Both the position numbers and the translations under genes were made by a program. The notes beneath the pieces are model-generated. The model ran no database searches. It was not told where the DNA came from and worked only from the letters and a program-made list of their open reading frames with translations. This document shows positions 36,946-46,662 of a stretch of DNA of 64,000 bases, piece after piece. Positions within the stretch are counted from its first letter, which is position 1; each line of letters starts with the position of its first letter. This DNA is from Serinibacter arcticus (GTDB lineage: Bacteria; Actinomycetota; Actinomycetes; Actinomycetales; Beutenbergiaceae), in assembly GCF_003121705.1 (NCBI RefSeq), contig NZ_PYHR01000002.1, positions 1,426,001 through 1,490,000 of the forward strand, read 5' to 3'.

Positions 36946-38112
36946 TCAGGCGTTGGCCAGCTCGGCAGCCTTGTCGGCGCCGCCGTCCATCGTGTCGGCG
37001 AGGGTGACGAGGGGGTGCGCGGCCTCGGCGAGGATGCGGCGACCCTCCTCCACGTTGTTGCCGTCGAGACGGACGACGAGCGGCTTGGAGGCCTCGCTGC
37101 CGAGGATCTCCAGCGCCTTGACGATGCCGTTGGCGACCTCGTCGCACGCGGTGATGCCGCCGAAGACGTTGACGAACACGCTCTTCACCTGCGGGTCGCC
37201 GAGGATGACGTCCAGGCCGGCGGCCATCACGGCCGCGGAGGCGCCGCCGCCGATGTCGAGGAAGTTGGCCGGCGTGACGCCGCCGTGCTTCTCGCCCGCG
37301 AGGGCGACGACGTCGAGCGTGCTCATCACGAGCCCCGCGCCGTTGCCGATGATCCCGACGCTGCCGTCGAGCTTGACGTAGTTGAGGTCGTGCTCGGCGG
37401 CCTTGGCCTCGAGCGGGTCGACCGCCGAGGCGTCCTCGAGGTCCGCGTGGTCGGGGTGGCGGAAGCCGGCGTTCTCGTCGATCGAGACCTTGCCGTCCAG
37501 CGCCACGATGCGGCCGTCGCCGGTCTTGACCAGCGGGTTGACCTCCACCAGCGTGGCGTCCTCGGCCTGGTAGACCGTCCAGAGCTTCTGGAAGACGTCG
37601 GCGATCTGGTCGGCGACGTCGGGCGCGAACCCGGCGGCCGCGACGATCTCGGCGGCCTTGGCCGCGTCGATGCCGACGGTCGGGTCCACGGCGATGCGCG
37701 CGAGGGCTTCGGGCCGCTCGACGGCGAGGATCTCGATCTCCATGCCGCCCTCGACGCTGGCCATGGCCAGGTAGGAGCGGTTCGCGCGGTCGAGCAGCAC
37801 CGAGAAGTAGTACTCCTCGGCGATGTCGGCGCCCTGCGCGATCATCACGCGGTGGACGGTGTGGCCCTTGATGTCCATGCCGAGGATCGCGGCCGCGTGG
37901 TCGTAGGCCTCCTGCGGGGACTTCGCGAGCTTCACGCCGCCGGCCTTGCCGCGTCCGCCGGTCTTGACCTGGGCCTTCACGACGACGACGCCGCCGCCCA
38001 GTGTCTCGGCCGCCGCGCGGGCTTCCTCGGGGGTGGTCGCCACGATGCCTCCGAGCACGGGGACGCCGTGCTTCTCGAAGACGTCACGTGCCTGGTACTC
38101 GAACAGGTCCAC
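36946..38112 (-). CDS. sucC: Succinyl-CoA synthetase beta subunit
   Basis: 388 residues, family length. It begins [22 protein letters not shown] and has the ATP-grasp domain ([21 protein letters not shown] near 47; [25 protein letters not shown] near 195 with metal-binding Glu/Asn) and the CoA-ligase domain with [12 protein letters not shown] near 255 and [17 protein letters not shown] near 315. The GTG start is preceded by AAGGA. A palindrome like that before icd lies about 50 bp upstream. Confidence 0.96.
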   Translation of the reverse strand: MDLFEYQARDVFEKHGVPVLGGIVATTPEEARAAAETLGGGVVVVKAQVKTGGRGKAGGVKLAKSPQEAYDHAAAILGMDIKGHTVHRVMIAQGADIAEEYYFSVLLDRANRSYLAMASVEGGMEIEILAVERPEALARIAVDPTVGIDAAKAAEIVAAAGFAPDVADQIADVFQKLWTVYQAEDATLVEVNPLVKTGDGRIVALDGKVSIDENAGFRHPDHADLEDASAVDPLEAKAAEHDLNYVKLDGSVGIIGNGAGLVMSTLDVVALAGEKHGGVTPANFLDIGGGASAAVMAAGLDVILGDPQVKSVFVNVFGGITACDEVANGIVKALEILGSEASKPLVVRLDGNNVEEGRRILAEAAHPLVTLADTMDGGADKAAELANA

Positions 38113-38160
38113 TACGGGTCCTTCCGTATCACGCCGGGTCTCGGCGCTCGAATGCCGACA

Positions 38161-38180
38161 TGTCTCGACGTAGAGACATC
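38161..38180. promoter_or_regulatory. Palindromic candidate operator upstream of sucC
   Basis: TGTCTCGACGTAGAGACATC, a near-perfect inverted repeat about 50 bp before the sucC start and 80 bp before the divergent VOC gene. It matches the icd site at 14 of 18 core positions. Confidence 0.6.
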
Positions 38181-38259
38181 GCCGCCCAGCCTAGCCGTCG
38201 GCGGCGCCGCGGCGGCACACTGCTCAGGACCCGGAACGCCCACGACCCAGGGGACGACG

Positions 38260-38664
38260 ATGACCGAGACCAGCGCGACCGACGACGGCGAGGACTACGG
38301 CACCGTCACGTGGTGGGAGATCCCCGCGACGAACCTCCCCGACTCCGTCCGGTTCTACCGCGAGGCGTTCGACTGGGAGTTCGAGGCGATGGACGCCGAC
38401 TACGAGATCGTGCTCCACCGCGGGCGGATGGTCGGCGGCATCTACGCCCACGACACCGACACCGGGCAGCTCGGTGACGGAACCCGGCTGACGATCAACG
38501 TCGCCGACCTCGAGGCGAGCCTGTCCCGCGTGACGGCGGCCGGCGGGCGCGTGGTGCACGGCCGCGCCGCGATCGGCGAGGGCTTCGGGTGGTGGGCGCT
38601 GTTCACCGATCCGAGCGGGCTGACGATCGGGCTCGCGAGCCCGCACCCGCCCGTCGAGGACTGA
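38260..38664 (+). CDS. VOC (glyoxalase-like) family protein
   Basis: 134 residues with one vicinal-oxygen-chelate domain: TVTWWEIPATNLPDSVRFYREAFDWEFE at the front, GGIYAHDTDTGQLGDG in the middle and GEGFGWWALFTDPSGLTIGL at the end. This group of small PhnB/YdcJ-like proteins binds metals or small ligands; the catalytic role is unknown. ATG is preceded by a weak GGG. It is divergent from sucC and convergent with a small membrane protein. Confidence 0.85.
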   Translation: MTETSATDDGEDYGTVTWWEIPATNLPDSVRFYREAFDWEFEAMDADYEIVLHRGRMVGGIYAHDTDTGQLGDGTRLTINVADLEASLSRVTAAGGRVVHGRAAIGEGFGWWALFTDPSGLTIGLASPHPPVED

Positions 38665-38682
38665 ACCGGCGAGCCGCCGTCG

Positions 38683-39072
38683 TCAGACTCTCGCGCCGAC
38701 GCCGACGAGCCCCGCGGCGACCACCAGCAGGACCGTCCCGAGCACGACGGAGACCACGCCGAGGATCCGGAGCGAGCGGGGGGCGGCTCCGATCCAGGCG
38801 ATCTTCCGGAGGGCGTCGAGCACCACCTCGCGCTCGGCGCCGATCTCGACGTCGGGGTCCGCGAGCGTCGTGCGCGCCGGTACCCGGACGTCACCTCCCG
38901 GCGTGGGCACGTCGAGGTGGAGGACGAGGAACGTGGCCTGGGGGACGACGCTCGCGACCACGGCCCGGTAGCGGCGCGACGGCGAGGACCGCCAGAGCGC
39001 GACGACGCCGTTGGCGAGCGCTGCCAGGCCGAGCACGCCGAGGACCAGTCCGAGCAGGGTCGCGAACTCCAT
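38683..39072 (-). CDS. Small membrane protein with two TM segments
   Basis: 129 residues from ATG. A helix at about 5-25, an extracytoplasmic or cytoplasmic beta-rich middle (about 40-95, VVASVVPQATFLVLHLDVP) and a second helix near the C terminus (about 105-126). No known family recognised. It lies 57 bp after the pcrA stop on the same strand (pcrA is upstream in the transcript), so it could be co-transcribed with pcrA. Confidence 0.65.
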   Translation of the reverse strand: MEFATLLGLVLGVLGLAALANGVVALWRSSPSRRYRAVVASVVPQATFLVLHLDVPTPGGDVRVPARTTLADPDVEIGAEREVVLDALRKIAWIGAAPRSLRILGVVSVVLGTVLLVVAAGLVGVGARV

Positions 39073-39129
39073 GGGCCCACGGTAGGTGTCGGCCGGGCTC
39101 CCCGCCGCCGGCGACGCCGGCGACACCGG

Positions 39130-41750
39130 CTAGAGCTTGGTGACCGGCGAGTACCGCAGCAGCAGGCGCTTGGTGCCGCCGCTGCCGAAGTCGATCTTCG
39201 CGACGGCGCTGGCGCCCGCGCCCTCGATCGCCACGACGGTGCCCATCCCGTAGGAGTCGTGGGTGACGCGCTCCCCCACCGCGAGCGTCGGCACGTCGAC
39301 CTGCGGCTTGGCCGAGCCGAAGGTGCCGCCGGTCCGCGGCTGCCCCTGCCGGCTCGTGAGGTCGGACCGGCCGCCGCGCGTCCCTGTGCCGCCGCTCTCG
39401 CCGCGACGGCCGCTGCCGTAGGCGGGAGAGAAGTCGTCGTCGTTGCTGCGGGGCCGACCCCGGCCGCCGTAGCCCCCGGAGCCGTAGCCGCCGCCCCAGC
39501 CCCCGCGCAGCGTCTGCATCGAGGACTCCTCGCGGCGCCAGTCCAGGACCTCGGTGGGGAGGTCGTCGATGAACCGGGAGGCGGGGAGCTCGTTCGGGAC
39601 GCCGAACGCGGTGCGGACGGCGGCGCGCGTGATGTAGAGACGGTTCCGGGCGCGGGTCAGGGCCACGTAGGCCAGGCGACGCTCCTCGCTCAGCTGGTCG
39701 GGGTCGGCGAGCGAGCGCTGGTGCGGGAAGGTCCCGTCCTCCAGCCCGGTGACGAAGACGACCGGGAACTCCAGACCCTTGGCCGTGTGCACGGTCATCA
39801 GCGTGACGACGCCGCCCCGCCGTCCTCGGCCGGGATCTGGTCGGAGTCGGCGACCAGGGCGACCCGCTCGAGGAAGTCCGCCAGATCGCCGTCGGGGTCC
39901 GACGCCGCGAACTCGGCCGCGACGGCGTGGAGCTCGGCGAGGTTCTCCACCCGGGAGGCGTCCTGCGGGTCGTCGCTCGCGCGGAGCTCGGCGAGGTAGC
40001 CGGAGCGGTCCAGCGCTGCGTCGAGCACCTCGGCCGGGGTCGCCCCGGCCTCCAGCAGCTCCCGCAGCCCGGTCATGAGGTCGGCGAACTCCTTCACCGC
40101 CCCCGCGGCGCGGGCCGGCATGCCGATCTCCTCGTAGCGGTCGACCGCGGCGCCGAACGAGATCCGCTCGCGCTCGGCGAACCACGCCAGCGCGCCCTCG
40201 GTGCGGTCGCCGATCGCACGCTTGGGCACGTTGAGGATCCGGCGGATGTTCACCGAGTCGTCGGGGTTGGCGACGGCGCGAAGGTAGGCGATCGCGTCCT
40301 TGACCTCGCGGCGCTCGTAGAACCGCGTACCGCCGACGACCTTGTAGGGGATGCCGGAGCGGACCAGCACCTCCTCGAGCGAGCGCGACTGCGCGTTGGT
40401 GCGGTAGAAGACGGCGACGTCACCCGGCTTGACGCCGTCGGAGTCGCCGAGCGCGTCGATCTCGTCGGCGACGAACCGTGCCTCCTCGTGGTCGGAGTCG
40501 GCGACGTAGCCGACGACCTTGGGACCGTTGCCCTCGGCCGTCCACAGGTTCTTGGCGCGGCGGCCGGGGTTGCGGGAGATGACGGCGTTGGCGGCCGTGA
40601 GGATGTGCTGCGTGGAGCGGTAGTTCTGCTCGAGCAGGATCGTCCGCGCGTCGGGGTAGTCCTCCTCGAACTCCAGGATGTTGCGGATCGTCGCGCCGCG
40701 GAAGGCGTAGATCGACTGGTCGGCGTCGCCGACGACCGTCAGCTGCGCGGGCGGGACGCGGGCGGCCGAGGCCCGCGCGTCGGCGTCGGGACCGACGGCG
40801 GCGGCGTCGCCCTCCGGCACCTCCCAGCCCGTCGTGGCGACGCCCGCGAGCTCCTTCACGAGGATGTACTGGGCGTGGTTGGTGTCCTGGTACTCGTCCA
40901 CCAGCACGTTCCGGAACCGGCGACGGTAGCTCTCGGCGATCGCGGGGAAGGCCTGCAGCAGGTGGACGGTGGTGGCGATGAGGTCGTCGAAGTCGAGCGC
41001 GTTGGCCTGGCGCAGCCGGTCCTGGTAGCCGCGGTAGGCGGCGGCGAGGTTGGCCTCGTAGACGTTGGTCTCGGTCACCGTCCGCGCGAAGTCGTCCGGG
41101 TCGACCAGCTCGTTCTTGAGGTCGGAGACCCGCTTGGAGAACGCCTTCGGCGGGAACCGCTTGGGGTCGAGGTCCAGGCCCCGACAGACCAGCTGCATGA
41201 GTCGCTGGGAGTCGGAGGAGTCGTAGATGGAGAAGCTGGAGCGCAGGCCGAGGGCGGCGTGCTCGCGGCGCAGGATGCGCACGCACGCGGAGTGGAACGT
41301 CGAGACCCACATGCTGCGTGCGGGCGGTCCGACCAGCTCCTCGACGCGCTCCCGCATCTCCGCCGCGGCCTTGTTGGTGAAGGTGATCGCGAGGATCTCG
41401 CCCGGACGCGCCTGCCCGGTGCCAAGCAGGTAGGCGATGCGGTTCGTCAGGACGCGGGTCTTGCCGGAGCCGGCCCCCGCGATGATCAGCAGCGGACCCC
41501 CGCGGTGCTCGACGGCCTCGCGCTGCTGCGGGTTCAGGCCCTCGAGGAGCGAGGACGGCGAGCGGTCCTGACGACGCGACCGGCCCGCGCCGACCGCAGC
41601 CTCGGAGCCCTCGGCACCCGGCTGCTGGCTCCGCGCCAGCGGGACGATGCCGGGGAGTCGTGCGCCCGGGGCCGTGACGGCGAGCGCGCCGAGCGACGAC
41701 GAGGCGTCGCGGCCGTCACCGAGGGGGAGGTTGTCGAAGAGAGTCGTCAT
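39130..41750 (-). pseudogene. pcrA: ATP-dependent DNA helicase PcrA/UvrD, frameshifted by one base
   Basis: PcrA is an SF1 3'-5' helicase in repair and replication. From ATG at 41750 the first frame covers a 65-residue head, the Q motif GLNPQQREAVEH, Walker A IIAGAGSGKTRVL, VDEYQDTN (motif II), GDADQSIYAFRGA (III) and ILLEQNYRSTQHI (IV). It breaks at the CCCC run at 39815-39818. The other frame resumes with VTLMTVHTAKGLEFPVVFVTGLE (V) and VALTRARNRLYI (VI), and ends with the Gly-rich linker and Tudor-like tail AVGERVTHDSYGMGTVVAIEG to KL. Restoring one base gives about 873 residues with all motifs. An intact copy in the cell is expected. Confidence 0.92.
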
Positions 41751-41903
41751 GGCCCCTCAAGCGTAGGTCGCGCCACCGACATCCGGGTCCGTCGTCCCCA
41801 GCCCCGTCGCGCGGCGCGCGCCACGCTCCGCCGCGCGGCGGAGGCGGGTGTCGGCGGTCGTCGCTAGCGTGGCCTGCGTGACCAGCGACCCGGAGCTCTC
41901 GAC

Positions 41904-43190
41904 GTGGCGCCGCCCGGCCCCACCACCGGCGAGCGGCGCGCCGACCTGGCCATCGCCGTCGTGCTCCTGGTCCTGGCCGTCGGATCGCTCACGCTGACGC
42001 GAGCGGCCAGCGACATGACGGGCACGGCACCGGTGTGGCTGTCGATGGTCGTGATCGCCGCGCTGACGATCCCGCTGGCCTGGCGCCGCAGCCACCCGAG
42101 CCTCGTGGCCGGGATCGCGGCGGTGGCCTTCGTGGTGCTCGGCGAGGCGCGGGTGCCCGAGCTCACGATCTCGAACGTCGCCGTGTTCATGGCGCTGTAC
42201 ACGGTCGGGGCGTGGGAGTCCGACCGGCGGCGTGCGACCTGGGTGCGCGGGGCGATCATCGGCGCGATGTTCGTCTGGCTCCTGACGTCCTTCTTCCGAG
42301 CGAGCACCGCCGACCTCGACCTCGGTGGCGCCGGCGTCGGTGCGATGACACCGGTGGCCGCACTGATGCTCCAGCAGGTGCTCGTCAACGTCCTCTACTT
42401 CGCGGGGGCGTACTGGTTCGGCAACCACGCGTGGAACGCCGCGCGGCAGCGCGCCGTCGGCGAGGCTCGCGCCGTCGAGCTCCAGGCCGAGCGCGCCCGT
42501 CTCTCGCGCCAGGCCGTGACGATCGAGCGCCTGCGGATCGCCCGGGAGCTGCACGACGCCGTGGCGCACCACGTCTCGCTGATGGGGGTCCAGGCCGCGG
42601 CCGCGCGGGCGCTGCTGACCCACGACACCGACGCCGCCCGGACCCAGATCGAGGCGTTGGAGGACTCCTCCCGCGCCGCCGTCGCCGAGCTCTACGAGCT
42701 TCTCGGCACGCTGCGCGACGACGAGGCGGTCGATCCCGACTCCGCCCCGGGAGTCGCGGAGCTGCCTGCCCTGGTCGCCGAGTCCCGCACCGCGGGCCTG
42801 CGCCTGGACCTGCAGACGGTCGGCCACCCGCGTCCGCTGCCCCCGCTCGTCTCGCTCAACCTCTACCGGATCGCGCAGGAGTCGCTGACGAACGTCGTCA
42901 AGCACGCCGGGCCCGGGGCGCGGGCCTCCGTCCGCCTCCGGTACGACGTCGACACGGTCGAGCTGGAGGTGTCCGACGACGGCGCGGGCCGCCCCTCGCG
43001 CGCCCCCGGCGCCGGCCTCGGCCTCCTGGGCATGCAGGAGCGCGTGAAGACGCTGGCCGGCACGCTCGTCACCCAGCCCCGCCTGGGCGGCGGCTTCGTC
43101 GTCCGCGCCAGCGTCCCGCTGCCCTTCGCCGCCGTCACCCCCGGCCGCTCCGACACCGTCCCGACCCCCGCCGTGGAGGCCGCCCGATGA
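41904..43190 (+). CDS. Two-component sensor histidine kinase (HisKA_3 type)
   Basis: 428 residues: five hydrophobic segments (about 15-160), then a dimerisation helix with IARELHDAVAHHVS near 218 (phospho-accepting His) and an HATPase domain with NVVKHAGPGA near 332 (N box) and LEVSDDGAG / GLGLLGMQERV (G boxes). It is a DesK/NarX-like sensor without an obvious ligand domain, so it probably senses something in the membrane. The GTG at 41904 has GGAG nine bases upstream; a GTG at 41878 in another frame would need a frameshift. Overlaps the response regulator by ATGA. Confidence 0.9.
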   Translation: MAPPGPTTGERRADLAIAVVLLVLAVGSLTLTRAASDMTGTAPVWLSMVVIAALTIPLAWRRSHPSLVAGIAAVAFVVLGEARVPELTISNVAVFMALYTVGAWESDRRRATWVRGAIIGAMFVWLLTSFFRASTADLDLGGAGVGAMTPVAALMLQQVLVNVLYFAGAYWFGNHAWNAARQRAVGEARAVELQAERARLSRQAVTIERLRIARELHDAVAHHVSLMGVQAAAARALLTHDTDAARTQIEALEDSSRAAVAELYELLGTLRDDEAVDPDSAPGVAELPALVAESRTAGLRLDLQTVGHPRPLPPLVSLNLYRIAQESLTNVVKHAGPGARASVRLRYDVDTVELEVSDDGAGRPSRAPGAGLGLLGMQERVKTLAGTLVTQPRLGGGFVVRASVPLPFAAVTPGRSDTVPTPAVEAAR

Positions 43191-43876
43191 CCGACTCCGT
43201 CCGGATCGTCCTGGTCGACGACCACGCCCTCATGCGCGAGGGCATCCGCACGATCCTGCAGCTCCAGGGCGACCTGGAGGTCGTGGGCCAGGCCGGCAGC
43301 GGCGAGGAGGCGCTCGAGGTCGTCCGGCGCGAGCAGCCCGACGTCGTCTGCATGGACGTCGAGATGCCCGGCATCGGCGGGCTCGAGGCGACGCGGCAGC
43401 TCGTGGCCGACCCCGACGTGTGCTCGCGCGTGCTGGTCCTGACCACGTTCGAGCGCGAGGACTACCTGCTGGCGGCGCTCACGGCGGGTGCGAGCGGATT
43501 CCTCCTGAAGAACTCCCGCCCGGAGCAGCTCGCCGAGGGGATCCGCACCATCGCCGCCGGCGACTCGCTGCTCTCCCCGGAGGTCACGCGCGCCGTCATC
43601 GAGCGCGCGGTGGCGGGCGAGGGCCGGGCCGAGGGCCGCCCCGCCGTCCCCGACGCCACCGGGTCCGCGGCCGTGGCCGGCCTCACCGAGCGGGAGCTCG
43701 AGGTGCTGCAGCTGCTGGCGCTGGGCCTGTCCAACGACGAGATCGCGCAGCGCCTGTTCGTCGGCCGCGCCACCGTGAAGACCCACGTCTCCAACGTGCT
43801 GATGAAGCTCGCGCTGCGCGACCGCGTGCAGGCCGTCGCGTACGCCTACCGCCACCAGCTCGTCGACCTCGGCTGA
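43187..43876 (+). CDS. LuxR/NarL family response regulator
   Basis: 229 residues. Receiver domain 1-120 with VDDH (acidic pocket), the phospho-Asp in CMDVEMPG near 58, the Thr in VLTTFE and the Lys in FLLKNSRPEQ. The NarL/LuxR HTH is at about 165-225 (LTERELEVLQLLALGLSNDEIAQRLFVGRATVKTHVSNVL). It is the partner of the kinase and probably controls the ABC-2 exporter genes that follow. Confidence 0.94.
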   Translation: MTDSVRIVLVDDHALMREGIRTILQLQGDLEVVGQAGSGEEALEVVRREQPDVVCMDVEMPGIGGLEATRQLVADPDVCSRVLVLTTFEREDYLLAALTAGASGFLLKNSRPEQLAEGIRTIAAGDSLLSPEVTRAVIERAVAGEGRAEGRPAVPDATGSAAVAGLTERELEVLQLLALGLSNDEIAQRLFVGRATVKTHVSNVLMKLALRDRVQAVAYAYRHQLVDLG

Positions 43877-43877
43877 C

Positions 43878-43905
43878 CGCGTCTCCCCCACGAGGGGGAG
43901 ACGCG
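43878..43905 (+). terminator. Hairpin between response regulator and ABC exporter (terminator and/or operator)
   Basis: A perfect 12-bp stem (CGCGTCTCCCCC) with ACGA loop immediately after the regulator stop, 76 bp before the ATPase start. As DNA it is also a perfect palindrome placed like an operator of the exporter promoter. Confidence 0.8.
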
Positions 43906-43981
43906 GGTTCGCCCTCGTGGCCGAGGCGCCGCCGTCGCCCGCTGCCTAGCGTGGAGTCATGGACGAGCGGAAGGAACGGCG

Positions 43982-44920
43982 ATGATCAGCCTTCGCGGAG
44001 TGAACAAGTCGTTCGGCAGCCACCAGGTGCTGCAGGACGTGACCTTCGACGTCGCGCGCGGCCGACTCACGGGATTCGTGGGCGGGAACGGCGCCGGCAA
44101 GACCACCACCATGCGCATCATCCTCGGGGTCCTGTCGGCGGGGTCGGGCGAGGTCACCCTCGACGGCCGCGCTGTCGACGGTGACGCGCTGCGCGGCTTC
44201 GGCTACATGCCGGAGGAGCGCGGCCTCTACCCCAAGATGGAGATCGCCGAGCAGCTGACCTACCTCGCCCGGCTGCACGGCATCGACAAGGCCGGCGCCA
44301 CCAAGCGGTCCGACGCCCTGCTGGAGCGCCTCGGCCTCGGCGAGCGCCGCTCGGACAAGCTCGAGACCCTCTCGCTCGGCAACCAGCAGCGCGTCCAGGT
44401 CGCCGCCGCGCTCGTGCACGAGCCCGACGTGCTGATCATGGACGAGCCGTTCTCCGGCCTCGACCCGCTCGCCGTGGACGAGGTCGTCGCCGTGATCGGC
44501 GAGCACGCCGCCCGCGGCATCCCCGTCCTGTTCTCCTCCCACCAGCTCGAGGTCGTCGAGCGGCTGTGCGACGACCTCGTGATCATCGCCGGCGGCCAGA
44601 TCCGGGCCACCGGCAGCCGCGAGGAGCTGCGCGCCGCCCACAGCGGCGACCGCTGGGAGCTCGTGGCCCGCACCGACGCCGGCTGGGTCCGGTCCGTGGG
44701 AGGCGTCGACGTCGAGGAGCTCGCCGGCGACACCACGGTGTTCCGCGCCTCGGAGTCCGTGGCCCAGCAGGTGCTGCGCGACGCCGTCGGCCGCGGCGAC
44801 GTCAGCTCCTTCCGCCCGGTGCGTCCCACCCTGGGCGAGATCTTCCGCGACATCGTCGTGGACGTCCCCCGCAACGACGGCGAGCCCGAGCTCGCGAGCA
44901 GCAAGGAGGCAGCGGCATGA
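43982..44920 (+). CDS. ABC-2 type exporter ATPase (NatA/DrrA-like)
   Basis: 312 residues. Walker A GGNGAGKTTT near 35, Q loop in GYMPEERGLYPKM, signature LSLGNQQRVQVAAALVHEP near 127, Walker B LIMDEPFSGLDP near 147, switch His in FSSHQLEVVERL. A C-terminal domain (about 215-290) of the DUF4162 kind follows. GGAAGGAA precedes the ATG. It works with the permease below and follows a two-component pair, as in drug or bacteriocin efflux operons. Confidence 0.93.
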   Translation: MISLRGVNKSFGSHQVLQDVTFDVARGRLTGFVGGNGAGKTTTMRIILGVLSAGSGEVTLDGRAVDGDALRGFGYMPEERGLYPKMEIAEQLTYLARLHGIDKAGATKRSDALLERLGLGERRSDKLETLSLGNQQRVQVAAALVHEPDVLIMDEPFSGLDPLAVDEVVAVIGEHAARGIPVLFSSHQLEVVERLCDDLVIIAGGQIRATGSREELRAAHSGDRWELVARTDAGWVRSVGGVDVEELAGDTTVFRASESVAQQVLRDAVGRGDVSSFRPVRPTLGEIFRDIVVDVPRNDGEPELASSKEAAA

Positions 44921-46092
44921 GCACGCAGACCACGCCGGCCACCACCGGCACGAACCCCGGCACCGCCCCCGGCAGCACGTCGGGGCCGCGCGGGAGCCGC
45001 CTGTCGTTCGGCCGCGCCAGCCTGCTGGTGGCCGAGCGCGAGATCAGCACGCAGGTCCGCACGAAGTCGTTCATCATCTCCAACCTCGTGACGCTGCTGC
45101 TGATCCTCGGCGGCATCGTCGGGGCCAACCTGATCGGCGACCGGCTCGCCTCCGGGGGCGAGGAGGCGACGCGGGTCGCCGTCGTGAGCCAGACGCAGGA
45201 CGCCGTCGCCGGCATCGACACCCTCGAGGGGGTCTCGGTCGCCGACCGCGCCGCCGCCGAGGAGCTCGTCCGCTCGGGCGACGTCGAGGCCGCGCTGATC
45301 CCCGACCGCGCCGCTCCCCTGGGCTTCACGGTCCTCGCCCTCGAGGAGGCGCCCGGCGCCGTCGTCTCCCAGCTGTCGGTGAGCCCCGAGGTGGAGCTCC
45401 TCGAACCGCAGCCCACGTCCTCCGCCCTGCGGTCGCTGATCCCGCTCGCGTTCGGTCTCGTGTTCATGATGGCCGCGCTGGGCTCCGGCGCCGTGATCAT
45501 GCAGAACACGGTCCAGGAGAAGCAGTCGCGGGTCGTGGAGATCCTGCTCGCGGCCGTCCCGGCGAAGGCCCTGCTGGCCGGCAAGATCCTCGGCAACAGC
45601 GTGATCGGCGTCGCGACGGCGGCCCTGACTGCCGCGACGGCTGCCCTCGGTCTCGCGATCACGGGTCAGACCGCGCTGCTCGACGTCCTGAGCGCGCCGC
45701 TGATCTGGTTCGTCGTGTTCTTCCTCGTCGGGTTCGTGCTCGTCGCCTCGATGTTCGCGGCCGGCGCCTCGCTGGTCTCGCGGCAGGAGGACACCGGTGC
45801 CGTCATGATGCCGGCGATGACGGTCCTGATGGTCCCGTACTTCGGCGTCATCTTCTTCGCCGACAACGCCACGGTGATGACCGTGCTGTCCTACGTCCCG
45901 TTCAGCGCCCCGGTCGCGATGCCGGTGCGACTGTTCTTCGGCGAGGCCACCTGGTGGGAGCCGCTGCTCGCGCTCGGCATCCTGGCGGCGACGACGGCGC
46001 TGGTCATGGTGCTGGCCAGCAAGATCTACACGAACTCGCTGCTGCGGATGGGCTCGCGGGTCCCGCTGCGCGAGGCGCTGCGCGGGAGCTGA
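44917..46092 (+). CDS. ABC-2 type exporter permease (NatB-like)
   Basis: 391 residues, ATG overlapping the ATPase stop. Topology is one N-terminal helix (about 52-70), a large external loop of about 110 residues (TRVAVVSQTQDAVAGIDTLEG...), then five helices (about 175-375), typical of ABC2_membrane_3/NatB proteins. QNTVQEKQSRVVEILLAAVPAKALLAGKILG is the family coupling motif. Substrate unknown; Na+ or antimicrobial peptides are options by family. Confidence 0.9.
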   Translation: MSTQTTPATTGTNPGTAPGSTSGPRGSRLSFGRASLLVAEREISTQVRTKSFIISNLVTLLLILGGIVGANLIGDRLASGGEEATRVAVVSQTQDAVAGIDTLEGVSVADRAAAEELVRSGDVEAALIPDRAAPLGFTVLALEEAPGAVVSQLSVSPEVELLEPQPTSSALRSLIPLAFGLVFMMAALGSGAVIMQNTVQEKQSRVVEILLAAVPAKALLAGKILGNSVIGVATAALTAATAALGLAITGQTALLDVLSAPLIWFVVFFLVGFVLVASMFAAGASLVSRQEDTGAVMMPAMTVLMVPYFGVIFFADNATVMTVLSYVPFSAPVAMPVRLFFGEATWWEPLLALGILAATTALVMVLASKIYTNSLLRMGSRVPLREALRGS

Positions 46093-46108
46093 GCCCGGCC
46101 CTCGCCGT

Positions 46109-46144
46109 CGAACCCCGTCCGGACCCTGGTCCGGGCGGGGTTCG
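46109..46144 (+). terminator. Terminator after ABC-2 exporter
   Basis: CGAACCCCG-T-CCGGACC / GGTCCGG-G-CGGGGTTCG, a 17-bp stem with one internal T/G mismatch and a two-base loop, 17 bp after the stop. Convergent with the DUF456 gene. Confidence 0.85.
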
Positions 46145-46170
46145 CCGCGTCGGGGCGGGACGGCGCCGCG

Positions 46171-46659
46171 TCAGCCGCGGGTGAGGAGCAGCCCGGCGAT
46201 CCAGGCGACCGTGACCAGCAGGGCGGCCAGGAGCTCGATGACGATCGTCAGGCCCGTGGCCTTGAGCGAGAGCACCGTCGAGCGCCACGCGCCGTCGTGC
46301 TGCTCGAGCCGGACGCGCTCGGCGAGGTAGACCCCCAGCGGGAAGCCGATGAAGACCCCCACCACCGGGATGACGAAGAACCCGACGATGCCGAGGAGGC
46401 CGCCCCACACCATCGCGGCGGTGGGCACCCCGCCGCGTTTGAGGTAGCGCCCCGCCAGCAGGTACTTCACGAGCTGGCCCGCGGCCGTGAGCAGAACGGC
46501 GAGCGCGGCGACCGTCCACCCGACCGCTCCCCGCTCCAGCAGGCCCCAGACAAGAACGGCGCCGCCCACCAGGAGGGCGCCGGGCAGCACCTGCACGACG
46601 ACGCCGACCAGGCCGACGAGCACGGCGAGGCCGACCAGCACCTCCCCCCAGAGCGGCAC
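46171..46659 (-). CDS. DUF456 membrane protein
   Basis: 162 residues with five hydrophobic segments. The glycine-rich core GVPTAAMVWGGLLGIVGFFVIPVVGVFIGFPLGVYLAE, two glycine-zipper-like helices, identifies DUF456. Function unknown. It lies three bases after the stop of the large fusion gene, so the two are co-transcribed. Confidence 0.85.
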   Translation of the reverse strand: MPLWGEVLVGLAVLVGLVGVVVQVLPGALLVGGAVLVWGLLERGAVGWTVAALAVLLTAAGQLVKYLLAGRYLKRGGVPTAAMVWGGLLGIVGFFVIPVVGVFIGFPLGVYLAERVRLEQHDGAWRSTVLSLKATGLTIVIELLAALLVTVAWIAGLLLTRG

Positions 46660-46662
46660 GGC

